Below, piece by piece: positions 9,870-18,624 of a DNA stretch of 64,000 nt. Below the pieces are notes generated by a model, which saw only the letters and a program-made list of their open reading frames with translations, did no database searches and had not been told where the DNA came from. Source of the DNA: Dysgonomonas sp. HDW5A (GTDB lineage Bacteria > Bacteroidota > Bacteroidia > Bacteroidales > Dysgonomonadaceae). Where the stretch lies: NCBI RefSeq assembly GCF_011299555.1, contig NZ_CP049857.1, positions 372,001-436,000 on the forward strand. The letters are read 5' to 3'. The position numbers and the translations under genes are program-made. Position 1 is the stretch's first letter; each line of letters opens with the position of its first letter.

Positions 9870-10091
9870 AGGCTTTTCGTTTTATCTATCTATTATAGGC
9901 ATAAGGAGTTATGCTAAAAGTAACAGGATAGAAAAAAGAAAAGCCTCAAAAAGTGTCACTTTTGTAACCTTTGTAACCTTTTTAGACATACACATCTAAT
10001 AATCAAACAATTGTCAAACACTCAAAAGTTACACACAGTAGTCACCTTTGTAACCTTAGTGATTACCTTTTGTTGCCAATGTTACCTTTCG
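9870..10091 (+). repeat. Intergenic TTTGTAAC-rich element, copy A
   Basis: The left part is a long imperfect hairpin (aggcttttc near 9870 against gaaaagcct ending at 9946). It is followed by aagtgtcacttttgtaac at 9951 and by further GTAAC, GTTAC or GTCAC words up to 10085. The same order of parts recurs at 50574-50785 and, on the minus strand, at 58950-59105. It fills the gap between the GH20 and DUF4838 genes. Confidence 0.55.
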
Positions 10092-10121
10092 TAGAATTGG
10101 ATAGACCAAATCCTTAATACC

Positions 10122-12341
10122 ATGAACATGAAAAATAAAATATTCTTATTTCTATTATTCTTTATACCTTTTACTATTTCGGCACAACTGTCAATAGTAA
10201 AAGATGGTAAATCGCAAATACGGATTATTGTTGATAAAAAAGACAGTACCGATATGAAAGCAGCCAATCTGATACAGGATTTTGTAAAAAGAATATCGGG
10301 TGCAGAAATAGCTATACTGGGAAGTGATTCGAAAATAAAAAAGGGAGATATCCTTATAGGAGATTTTCAGCTACCGATCAAAAACCTCGATCCATCGCAG
10401 ATAAAAGAAGATGGTTTCCTCCTTTCGACACAAGACGGATATGTACGTATTGTCGGTGGAAAAGGAAACGGTACAATCTATGGAGCTGTCACATTATTGG
10501 AGGATTATTTAGGTGTTCGGTACTATGCCGAAAACCTGCCTAAGTATACTCCTTCTAAAAATATGGTACTGCCCGACACAATCCATAAGATTGACAACCC
10601 CTCTTTTCGTTACCGTCAAACCCAAGCATATAGTATAAAAGACCCGATCTATAAATTATGGCATCGTTTGGAAGAACCTAAAGAAGTCTTTGCGGGTAAT
10701 CTTTGGGTACATACTTTCAATAGTATCCTTCCCGCTGCGAAATATGGTAAATCGAATCCCGAATATTACGCTTTTATCAATGGTGAACGCCGTCCCGGAA
10801 CAGCTAGTCAATGGTGTTTGACCAATCCCGATGTATTGGAAAAAGTGGTGATTCAGATAGATTCTATTTTCAAGACTAATCCCGATAAGAAAATTATTTC
10901 CGTAAGTCAAAACGATAGTCAGAATCATTGTCAATGCGATAACTGCAAAGCAATAGACGAAAGAGAGGGCAGCCCTTCGGGAACTCTGGTTTACTTCTTG
11001 AATAAGTTAGCGGAACGTTTCCCTGATAAAGAATTTTCGACATTGGCTTACCTGTATTCGGTTGCTCCACCGAAGTATATCAAGCCGTTGCCCAATGTAA
11101 ATATTATGCTTTGCGATATCGATTGCTACCGGGAGGTTACTTTACCCGAAAATACATCAGGACAAACATTTGTGAGAGACATGGAGGGATGGTCTAAAGT
11201 CTCGGATAATATATTTGTATGGGATTACGGTATCAACTTCGACAACTATGTTTCGCCGTTTCCTAATTTCCATATCCTGCAACCCAATATGCAACTCTTC
11301 AAGAAGAATAATGCGACCATGCACTTTTCTCAAATAGGAGGTGTAAAAGGAACCGACTTTTCGGAATTACGTTCGTATCTGGTTGCTAAACTTTTGTGGA
11401 ACACGGAGGCTGACACAGAGGCTATAATCAAATCTTTTCTGAACGATTATTACGGAGAAGCTGCTGCTCCGTATTTATATCAGTATTTGAAATTACGTGA
11501 GGGTGCATTGATAGGTAGTAACAAACCTCTTTGGATATATGATACTCCCATCACTCACAAAAACGGGATGCTGAATGCCCCCATGATGAAAAGGTATAAA
11601 CAACTTTTTGATGCTGCAGAAAAAGCTGTTGACAATAATCCGGAATATTTGAATCGAGTAAAAGAGGCTCGCTTACCTATTCAGTATGCAGAACTAGAGA
11701 TAGCACGTACAACACCTATTGATAATGTAAATGAACTTAAAAGCAAACTGAACGCATTCAGAAATACAGCTAAGGAGTTGAATGTGATATACCTCAACGA
11801 ACGTAATAATACAATCGTAGATTATTGCACTTTGTACGAACAACGCAACTTACCAAGAGAACGAAAGAGTCTGGCACACAATGCGAAAATAACATACATA
11901 ACTCCCCCATCCTCTCCTTACGATAAAATCGGAGATACTGCCTTAACCGACGGTTTGTATGGCGGTGCCACTTTCAACGAAAGCTGGGTAGGATGGATTG
12001 ATAAAGATGCCGAATTTGTAATTGACCTTGGACAAGTAAAAGAAATAGAAACCGTAGAGTTCGATTTTCTACATCAATTAGGTGCATGGATCTTGTTGCC
12101 TAAAAGCGTTACTTGTAAAACCTCGGTTGATAACGAGAACTTTGTATTGATGGGACACAAAGACATTCCCGAAGATCGCAACACGGAAGTGAAATATGTA
12201 AATATCCCTATCCAATCAGATAAAAAGATACAGGCTCGCTATATCAAAGTAAAGATAGAATCAATCGGACTTTGCCCGCCATGGCATTACGGAGTTGGTT
12301 TTCCTGCATGGTTCTTCTTAGATGAAGTATCTGTATATTAA
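10122..12341 (+). CDS. DUF4838 glycoside-hydrolase-like protein with C-terminal discoidin domain
   Basis: The 739-residue secreted protein has a signal peptide ending at SAQ (residue 21). The N-terminal part (about 22-135) has the alpha-glucuronidase or GH20-type non-catalytic fold. The DUF4838 core (about 140-430) contains the diagnostic NDSQNHCQCDNC stretch with clustered Cys residues. The end (about 590-739) resembles an F5/8 type C domain. Members of this family occur in polysaccharide-utilisation loci, but their reaction is poorly defined. A downstream ATG at 10128 is an equally good start. The pair of discoidin-ended enzymes (this one and GH20) suggests that both act on the same complex glycan. 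Confidence 0.85.
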   Translation: MNMKNKIFLFLLFFIPFTISAQLSIVKDGKSQIRIIVDKKDSTDMKAANLIQDFVKRISGAEIAILGSDSKIKKGDILIGDFQLPIKNLDPSQIKEDGFLLSTQDGYVRIVGGKGNGTIYGAVTLLEDYLGVRYYAENLPKYTPSKNMVLPDTIHKIDNPSFRYRQTQAYSIKDPIYKLWHRLEEPKEVFAGNLWVHTFNSILPAAKYGKSNPEYYAFINGERRPGTASQWCLTNPDVLEKVVIQIDSIFKTNPDKKIISVSQNDSQNHCQCDNCKAIDEREGSPSGTLVYFLNKLAERFPDKEFSTLAYLYSVAPPKYIKPLPNVNIMLCDIDCYREVTLPENTSGQTFVRDMEGWSKVSDNIFVWDYGINFDNYVSPFPNFHILQPNMQLFKKNNATMHFSQIGGVKGTDFSELRSYLVAKLLWNTEADTEAIIKSFLNDYYGEAAAPYLYQYLKLREGALIGSNKPLWIYDTPITHKNGMLNAPMMKRYKQLFDAAEKAVDNNPEYLNRVKEARLPIQYAELEIARTTPIDNVNELKSKLNAFRNTAKELNVIYLNERNNTIVDYCTLYEQRNLPRERKSLAHNAKITYITPPSSPYDKIGDTALTDGLYGGATFNESWVGWIDKDAEFVIDLGQVKEIETVEFDFLHQLGAWILLPKSVTCKTSVDNENFVLMGHKDIPEDRNTEVKYVNIPIQSDKKIQARYIKVKIESIGLCPPWHYGVGFPAWFFLDEVSVY

Positions 12342-12344
12342 ACC

Positions 12345-12387
12345 ATCAAAATCGGGATGCTTAGCTAATAGGTATCCCGATTTTGAT
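12345..12387 (+). terminator. Rho-independent terminator after the DUF4838 gene
   Basis: Perfect 14-bp arms (atcaaaatcgggat and atcccgattttgat) enclose a 15-nt loop and are followed by a T-rich tract. The GH28 gene downstream therefore has its own promoter. Confidence 0.8.
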
Positions 12388-12475
12388 TTAAGAGGATAGC
12401 AGAAACAATATACAATTGATCATTTTCAGTAGTCTTTTTCGCAACACGAACAGTCGCACTACAAAAGTTAATTGA

Positions 12476-12483
12476 TATGTTTG
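12476..12483 (+). promoter_or_regulatory. Putative -7 element for the GH28 gene
   Basis: TATGTTTG fits TAnnTTTG exactly and lies 24 bp before the GH28 ATG, downstream of the terminator at 12345-12387. Confidence 0.5.
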
Positions 12484-12507
12484 TAATCTTAAAATCTTCA
12501 ACTTACT

Positions 12508-13839
12508 ATGAAAAGAAACAATCTGATATTATTAGCATTCATATTTTCGCTTATCTTTCAAACGAATGCAATTGCACAGAAACAAGATTTATTTCCCGAT
12601 GGGACACCTGTTCCCGATTGGTTTCGACAAGTGCAGGAGACAAATATAAAGACATTGGGTAAAAGCTTTGTGATTACCGATTTTGGTGTGCTTAACGATA
12701 GTACCATTGTACAAACCGAAAAGATACAAGCAGTTATCGATAAGGCGTCACAATCGGGAGGAGGAGTACTGGTTATTCCCAAGGGAACTTTCCTGAGTGG
12801 CTCTCTGTTTTTCAAGCCCAACACACATCTTCATCTCGAAGAGGGGGCAACACTCAAAGGGAGCGATGATATCAGCAACTTTGCAATTGTCAATACTCGC
12901 ATGGAAGGGCAAACATTAAAGTATTTTGCCGCCCTTGTTAATGCCGACAAAGTGGACGGATTCACAATATCGGGCAAAGGGACAATCAATGGAAATGGTT
13001 TGCGTTACTGGCAATCTTTCTGGCTACGCAGAGAGGTGAATCCGAAGTGTACAAATATGGATGAGTTGCGTCCCCGTTTAGTTTATATATCCAACAGCAA
13101 GGATGTACAGCTTTCGGGAGTAAGATTGATAAACTCGCCTTTCTGGACTACACATATCTACAAATGTGAGAATGTAAAGCTCTTGAATCTTTATATATAT
13201 TCTCCTTCCGAACCGGTGAAAGCTCCCAGTTCTGATGCTGTTGATCTGGATGTATGCATCAATGTACTTATCAAAAACTGCTACATGTCGGTCAATGACG
13301 ATGCAGTGTCGTTGAAAGGCGGAAAAGGCCCTCTTGCCGATAAAGACGAAAATAATGGAAGTAACCGAAACATTATTATTGAAGACTGCGTTTACGGTTT
13401 TTGTCATGGTGCTCTAACTTTGGGTAGTGAATCGATTCACAACCGTAATATCATACTCAGGCGAACCCGTGTAGATAATGCAAAGCGTTTGCTATGGCTA
13501 AAAATGCGTCCTGACACTCCTCAAAATTATGAGTACATTCTAGTTGAAGACATTACAGGAAATGCTTCTAACTTTTTATTTATACAACCGTGGACACAGT
13601 TTTTTGATCTGAAAGGACAAACCGAGATACCTCTCTCTTATTCGAGCCATGTAACCATGCGTAATATCAATTTTAAGTGTAATACTCTTTTTAATGTAAG
13701 CAATTCGGATCAATACAGATTATCCGATTTTACATTTGAGAACCTGAACATCGAAGCTCAGAAAGCAACTATTCATACCGATTATATAAAGAACTTCGTT
13801 CTAAAGAATTTAGTCATCAACGGTGAAAAGAAATATTGA
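12508..13839 (+). CDS. GH28 family (polygalacturonase-like) beta-helix enzyme
   Basis: The 443-residue secreted protein has a signal peptide ending near AIAQ (residue 24). The parallel beta-helix carries the GH28 catalytic set: SSDAVD at 241-246 (Asp243), NDDAV at 263-267 (Asp264-Asp265) and FCHGAL at 298-303 (His300). The GH28 family hydrolyses galacturonan or related alpha-linked uronic backbones, although some Bacteroidales members act on other sugars. I chose the ATG at 12508 because the leader starts there and the promoter element precedes it. A strong terminator follows. Confidence 0.9.
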   Translation: MKRNNLILLAFIFSLIFQTNAIAQKQDLFPDGTPVPDWFRQVQETNIKTLGKSFVITDFGVLNDSTIVQTEKIQAVIDKASQSGGGVLVIPKGTFLSGSLFFKPNTHLHLEEGATLKGSDDISNFAIVNTRMEGQTLKYFAALVNADKVDGFTISGKGTINGNGLRYWQSFWLRREVNPKCTNMDELRPRLVYISNSKDVQLSGVRLINSPFWTTHIYKCENVKLLNLYIYSPSEPVKAPSSDAVDLDVCINVLIKNCYMSVNDDAVSLKGGKGPLADKDENNGSNRNIIIEDCVYGFCHGALTLGSESIHNRNIILRRTRVDNAKRLLWLKMRPDTPQNYEYILVEDITGNASNFLFIQPWTQFFDLKGQTEIPLSYSSHVTMRNINFKCNTLFNVSNSDQYRLSDFTFENLNIEAQKATIHTDYIKNFVLKNLVINGEKKY

Positions 13840-13853
13840 TCTGCTCATAAAGC

Positions 13854-13882
13854 AAAACCGCCGCAATATCAGCGGCGGTTTT
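13854..13882. terminator. GC-rich hairpin terminator between convergent GH28 and PL8 genes
   Basis: Arms aaaaccgccgc and gcggcggtttt (11 bp, perfect) enclose the loop aatatca. A/T tracts on both sides let it work in both directions. Confidence 0.9.
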
Positions 13883-13926
13883 ATCCATTTTTGAAAGCTT
13901 TAAGGTCTGTGACCTTATTTTATCTA

Positions 13927-16095
13927 TTACAAAGAAACGTCTAAGCTAAGCGAAGTACCACGTTTCTCACCCTTGGGTAAATTAAGGTTGTATTTTTTCT
14001 TATTTATTTCCAGCTTAACTGTTTCCAGTTGCTGGGTAGGATCGGCAAAAGTAATTTTTAATTTCTTTCCATCCTGTTTTATAAGGAAAAGCCCTGTTTC
14101 GTTACTTTTCAAATGAATGTCTTTTGAAATTTGTATATCAGCAGGAATATAAGATGCTACCAATGCCATATTCTCTTTTGACAGCCATACGGCTTGGATA
14201 TCTTTTGTATTACTAAGTATTTGGATATCTTCGACATTAAACGTCTTTACTTCCTCCTGAGATTTTGCAGGCAGAATAAAGTATTTATAAGTACTACTTT
14301 CGGGATCTTTACCATGATCGATCCATAAAGAGACCACCTCTTTATTTTCAATCATATCTTTAGGATACATACTCATAACATCGTTCCATTTACCGGTTCG
14401 GGATTCCAAAATGGCTTTTCCTTTTTGTGGTTCGAGAATAATATATCCTTTGTTCCCACTAAAGAAACGAACCTCATTTTGGGGAGTAAATTCGACAAGA
14501 TTTGTTTTATCCCAAGCATTATTCCTGAGTTGAAACAAGTCTCCTTTTTTAACTTGCTGTTCTATTGATGTAGTGACTACACATCCGCTATCGGCAGAGA
14601 TTGCTGCACCTAAACAAAGAACATAATCATCTGTAAATATCCATGCTTTGCGTGCTGTGATGCCATCCCTGTAAAAATCCATTGCAGTTATCCCAAAGTG
14701 TCCGTTGTTGACATTGCCTACAAAATTACTGCTATTGTGATAGCCTCCCCATGAGAGTTCTTTTAATGGTGTATCAGTTTCATAGCTGGTAATTCCGGGT
14801 AGTTTCCGCCAATCCCAACAGGGATAGATATTCGAATATTCATCCCCATCAACATATGTATAGGTGGCTCCATCTGCCAGATAATAACCTTTCAGGTTAT
14901 CTCCGTTTCCTGCCTCAGCTCCTATAACTCTATCGGATGACATTTTAACGGAAGCCATCCACAAAGGACGACGTTGTACTGTCATATCGGACATCCAGAA
15001 ATGATATAATCCTGTTAAAGAGGTCGGCTGTCCTCTGTTCTCAAAATTATCTTTTATCAAGTCATTGTATTTATTCGCATTCACTTTATCAACCTCCGAA
15101 AGCATAAGGGCGGAAAATCCGACACTAAATGCTTTATGAATTTGTGCCATCCTGAAGAACTGCCTTCCTAAGGCGTTTACATCCATATAACCATTCCAAA
15201 GAATACGTCGGTATCCATTATTGATCAATCCACTTAAGATGTCCAGTTGTGACTGATCGAATCCAATAGCAGTTCCCGAAAACATCTGAGCCCAAAAACT
15301 CATACTCGAAATATAAGCAGCTCCATAATTTCCAAACTGCTGTTGTGCTCCATGCTGATGAAAGCTGTTATCGTATTTGATCCCTTCCTGATCGCCTATC
15401 TTAATCTCGGAAACAATAGTATCTCTGGCAGATGTAACGAGGTTCAAATCGTTTTCCAGAAGTCCTCTCACCAGAACATTTCCGGCAAGCCAAACTTTAT
15501 TCTGACCTGTCAGACCAAACTTGGCATTCTTCATTATGCCCAAAGCTCCTTCTTTTTCTTGTGGTGTTAGTTTAGATTCAAACAGAATCAAAGCTCCTCC
15601 CAGTGTTTTAGGAATTCCGATTTGATTGTGCCACCAATTGAGACTTACCAGTTTTCTGTCAATCCAATATTCGAGCGATTTATGAATGGCTGCCTCAACG
15701 TCTTTAGATTCAAAGTATCCCGAAGAAGGAAGCCTGTATGCTTTAGTCAAAATAAGAATACGCTCAACGTGGGTCTTTGGTGACCACCCCGAACGGTTCT
15801 GATTATTATAGTCGACATCTTTCCACGAACCATCGGTTTGAAGACTTTCCAACAATCCGGCAACATCACTCGATGTGATATGGTAGCGATCCATGAGTTC
15901 AACTACCATTTGATCCGATACTGCCAATTCTTTGGGAAATGCTATGAGTCGGGCTACCAACTCCTGCTCTTTTTCGTTTTCTGACAACAAGAGGCGAATG
16001 TAGTTTTGCTTAATTGTATCAATCTCATCGGCATGAGTATAGAAAGATACGGAGACAAGCAAAGACAAAAAAATAATAGATAAGGTCTTTTTCAC
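13927..16095 (-). CDS. Polysaccharide lyase family 8 (chondroitin AC/hyaluronan lyase type)
   Basis: The 722-residue protein has a signal peptide ending near HAD (residue 23). It begins with the alpha/alpha toroid (to about 360) and ends in beta-sandwich domains. The PL8 active-site landmarks are present: the aromatic patch with Asn in SLNWWHNQIG (151-160), SFHQHG (244-249) and YGAAY (257-261), matching the family's catalytic His and Tyr. PL8 enzymes cleave chondroitin, hyaluronan or xanthan by beta-elimination. It is separated from the GH76-SusCDE operon by a terminator and so is probably transcribed on its own. The substrate within PL8 cannot be fixed by eye. Confidence 0.9.
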   Translation of the reverse strand: MKKTLSIIFLSLLVSVSFYTHADEIDTIKQNYIRLLLSENEKEQELVARLIAFPKELAVSDQMVVELMDRYHITSSDVAGLLESLQTDGSWKDVDYNNQNRSGWSPKTHVERILILTKAYRLPSSGYFESKDVEAAIHKSLEYWIDRKLVSLNWWHNQIGIPKTLGGALILFESKLTPQEKEGALGIMKNAKFGLTGQNKVWLAGNVLVRGLLENDLNLVTSARDTIVSEIKIGDQEGIKYDNSFHQHGAQQQFGNYGAAYISSMSFWAQMFSGTAIGFDQSQLDILSGLINNGYRRILWNGYMDVNALGRQFFRMAQIHKAFSVGFSALMLSEVDKVNANKYNDLIKDNFENRGQPTSLTGLYHFWMSDMTVQRRPLWMASVKMSSDRVIGAEAGNGDNLKGYYLADGATYTYVDGDEYSNIYPCWDWRKLPGITSYETDTPLKELSWGGYHNSSNFVGNVNNGHFGITAMDFYRDGITARKAWIFTDDYVLCLGAAISADSGCVVTTSIEQQVKKGDLFQLRNNAWDKTNLVEFTPQNEVRFFSGNKGYIILEPQKGKAILESRTGKWNDVMSMYPKDMIENKEVVSLWIDHGKDPESSTYKYFILPAKSQEEVKTFNVEDIQILSNTKDIQAVWLSKENMALVASYIPADIQISKDIHLKSNETGLFLIKQDGKKLKITFADPTQQLETVKLEINKKKYNLNLPKGEKRGTSLSLDVSL

Positions 16096-16200
16096 AATAG
16101 TATTATATTAAAAGTTAAGGATAGCTTGCTGAAACTCTCTATTGCGAAAATATAAAAATAAGATTACATAGTTGCTTATTTCTCATCTATATATCATAAA

Positions 16201-16232
16201 AAAGAAAGTCCGACTAATGCCGGACTCTCTTT
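16201..16232 (-). terminator. Terminator of the SusC-SusD-SusE-GH76 operon
   Basis: Arms aaagaaagtccg and cggactctcttt (one mismatch) enclose an 8-nt loop just past the GH76 stop on the minus strand. An A-run on the plus strand to the left gives the U-tract. Confidence 0.75.
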
Positions 16233-16263
16233 AAATCTGAAATCTAATTTTCACTGAAGCCTC

Positions 16264-17388
16264 TTATTTCGATTTCTCGAATAAAGCTTTAGCCTCTATC
16301 ATCATACAAGCACTGGCTTGCGATGTTAATTGGGTAGCACCTACAGGAGGATTATTCCATGAAGTACCAAACAAAAGATTCTCTTTATAACAACCCTTTC
16401 TCCATAATACATCTGCGTTATTATTAAAGAATGTAACATACTTATTCTTGAATGACGGATCAACACCATCGGTCAGAATAAGCTGCAAGAAATAACGCAT
16501 AAATATACCTTTGAAGAGACCATTATCGCCATTGCCCTCATCTCTGAGGATATTATTACTTGTATCGATTAGCTTTATAATCGTAAAATTGGCGGCTTTC
16601 TGTGCATCATTTATATAAACAATATTGCCTGTTATTTTGTATAACTCTACGGCTGCACCAATAAATGTTCCCTGATTATATGTCAACGAAAAATCGGCAA
16701 TCACTCCCGTATCTCCATTTATATTATCATACACAGCTCCTGTAGATTGGTTATACAAAGTATTCTTTTCCCAATCGTATATATCCAGTGCCCATTGTTT
16801 ATATGCCTCTTCTTTGGTCAGTTGATATAATCTGGCGGCAATAATAGCTGCAGGTCCGTTCGAGCAAGCATTTTTGCTATACAATTGATATTTTACCCAA
16901 GCAATACCTCCTCCTGCTTTATCGTTCCAACCGGTTTCAATATCAGCCCATAGTTGTTTGACTGTAGTCAGATATTTTTCATCTTTGGTAATATCATATA
17001 AACGCAGCATGGTAAGTGCATTCCACTCCATATCATCATAAAAATCATTGTAGTATGTATTACCGTTTTTGACTTTTACGCCTGCATACCATTGGTCAAA
17101 ATACGCCTTATATTTGGCATCATTTGTTCGTACGTATGCATCGATAATAACATCCATTGCATGTGCATTGGGCCAGTAATGAAAATCGAGCAACGAGCCA
17201 TCACTTCCATAATTAAAGTAATGATCTGTAGGATTCCAGAACTGATCAATCAGTGCCATACTGCTACTATCTGCTGCTGCATTCCAGTCGATAGTATACG
17301 AATTCTGATCATATCCATATACATCTTTGGGATCATCGCATGATTGCAACAAAAGTAGTATTAAGGGAAATAAAATTAGTTTTTTCAT
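16264..17388 (-). CDS. GH76 family alpha-1,6-mannanase-like surface lipoprotein
   Basis: The 374-residue protein has a lipoprotein leader with lipobox LQSC (Cys17). The (alpha/alpha)6 barrel contains the GH76 signature FYDDMEW with the catalytic Asp118-Asp119 pair. GH76 enzymes cut alpha-1,6-mannan backbones, such as those of fungal mannan. It is the last gene of the operon susC-susD-susE-GH76 read right to left, 61 bp after the SusE-like gene. As a predicted surface endo-enzyme it would feed the SusC/SusD complex. The family call is strong. Confidence 0.9.
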   Translation of the reverse strand: MKKLILFPLILLLLQSCDDPKDVYGYDQNSYTIDWNAAADSSSMALIDQFWNPTDHYFNYGSDGSLLDFHYWPNAHAMDVIIDAYVRTNDAKYKAYFDQWYAGVKVKNGNTYYNDFYDDMEWNALTMLRLYDITKDEKYLTTVKQLWADIETGWNDKAGGGIAWVKYQLYSKNACSNGPAAIIAARLYQLTKEEAYKQWALDIYDWEKNTLYNQSTGAVYDNINGDTGVIADFSLTYNQGTFIGAAVELYKITGNIVYINDAQKAANFTIIKLIDTSNNILRDEGNGDNGLFKGIFMRYFLQLILTDGVDPSFKNKYVTFFNNNADVLWRKGCYKENLLFGTSWNNPPVGATQLTSQASACMMIEAKALFEKSK

Positions 17389-17449
17389 ATCTTAAGGTAT
17401 TATCGAAACAAAGGGCGGGCAATTGTCAGCCCTTTGCTCCAGTATAATT

Positions 17450-18595
17450 TTATAAATTAGAAACCTTTTTCACTGTATGAGTGTATTCTTTATCACCTTG
17501 TAAGAACATAGAAATACTCACTACGGCTTTATCCATCTCACTTGTAAATTTCCACTTATCATTCCATTGATCCAGAGAAACTATTTTAACATAGAAATAA
17601 GACTCGGGACTTGTTGATGTCGGTGGCTCATCAGTTCCGTTTTTAGTACCCCACTGTTGAGTTACATTAACTCCCGAAGCATTAACGGTTTCCATTTGGA
17701 ATTTGTAACGTTGATCTCTACCCCATCCTTCTTGTTTAAAGGTCACATTACCTTGTCCGGTAAAGATTCCTTTTCCTACATAATCAAGATTGAACAATAC
17801 TACATTGGTAGGACAGAAAAACAGACCTATACTTTTTATCTCGGTAAATGTACCTGTTCCTGTATTATAGTCGATATTGATGCGATAAACACCTGTTTTA
17901 TTTGCTGTTGTGCTTCCGTTCTCAACTAATTTAGTACCATCGACATAGAACGTACGCGGTGTTCCATCTTTACGATCAACAAACTGATATGTTTTACCTG
18001 CTGTTAATTTTGTATAGATCTCGAACTCTCCGATAGCAGTCAGTTTTAATGGAATAGCCTCAGATAAGTTTGTTCCGGCTTCCGAAGCTTCACCTGTAAT
18101 AAATACTTCATCAGGAATCTCTGTAAATCCAGCTAAACGCGTAATCACCAATTTGCGTGACTCTTTTGCTTTTGCTTCATTCAAACCACGTGAAGAAATA
18201 ACAGTCCAGATAACTGTACCAGTTTCTTGTGCTTCTATTCCAGCTAATCCGGCTATTTTGTTCAAGTCTTTATGCAGTATAGTTGCATGACCCGAAAATC
18301 CACTGTTATCGGATACTACCTTATAAATAGGACTCGAAAAATCTCCACCTTCTTTGTCAAAGACTACTTCATATAATGGTGATCCGCTATCTTCGGCTTT
18401 GGATGCTTCCCACTCAAAAAATAAAGATGCAGTTGCCGAACTTAGTAATTTTACGGCTCTCCCATCGGTTGGTTCATACAGCTTATTTACAGGAGTTATA
18501 TTGGCATCCGAATAATTCATATCATCACTTTTACAAGATGATACAAGGAAAATAATTGATAATAATAGTATTGTATTATTTAATATCGTTTTCAT
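17450..18595 (-). CDS. SusE-like outer-membrane glycan-binding lipoprotein
   Basis: I chose the ATG at 18595. The frame is open further upstream to 18697, but that extension overlaps the susD gene and would hide the leader. From 18595 the protein has 382 residues and a textbook lipoprotein leader with lipobox VSSC (Cys21). It continues with a SusE-type N-terminal Ig-like domain (NKLYEPTDGRAVKLLSS onward) and two further beta-rich modules, as in SusE/SusF-type proteins. It probably binds glycan at the surface. It lies between susD and the GH76 gene in the same operon. Confidence 0.85.
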   Translation of the reverse strand: MKTILNNTILLLSIIFLVSSCKSDDMNYSDANITPVNKLYEPTDGRAVKLLSSATASLFFEWEASKAEDSGSPLYEVVFDKEGGDFSSPIYKVVSDNSGFSGHATILHKDLNKIAGLAGIEAQETGTVIWTVISSRGLNEAKAKESRKLVITRLAGFTEIPDEVFITGEASEAGTNLSEAIPLKLTAIGEFEIYTKLTAGKTYQFVDRKDGTPRTFYVDGTKLVENGSTTANKTGVYRINIDYNTGTGTFTEIKSIGLFFCPTNVVLFNLDYVGKGIFTGQGNVTFKQEGWGRDQRYKFQMETVNASGVNVTQQWGTKNGTDEPPTSTSPESYFYVKIVSLDQWNDKWKFTSEMDKAVVSISMFLQGDKEYTHTVKKVSNL

Positions 18596-18624
18596 AATTG
18601 TTCTTGTTTTGGTTAAAGGTCTGA

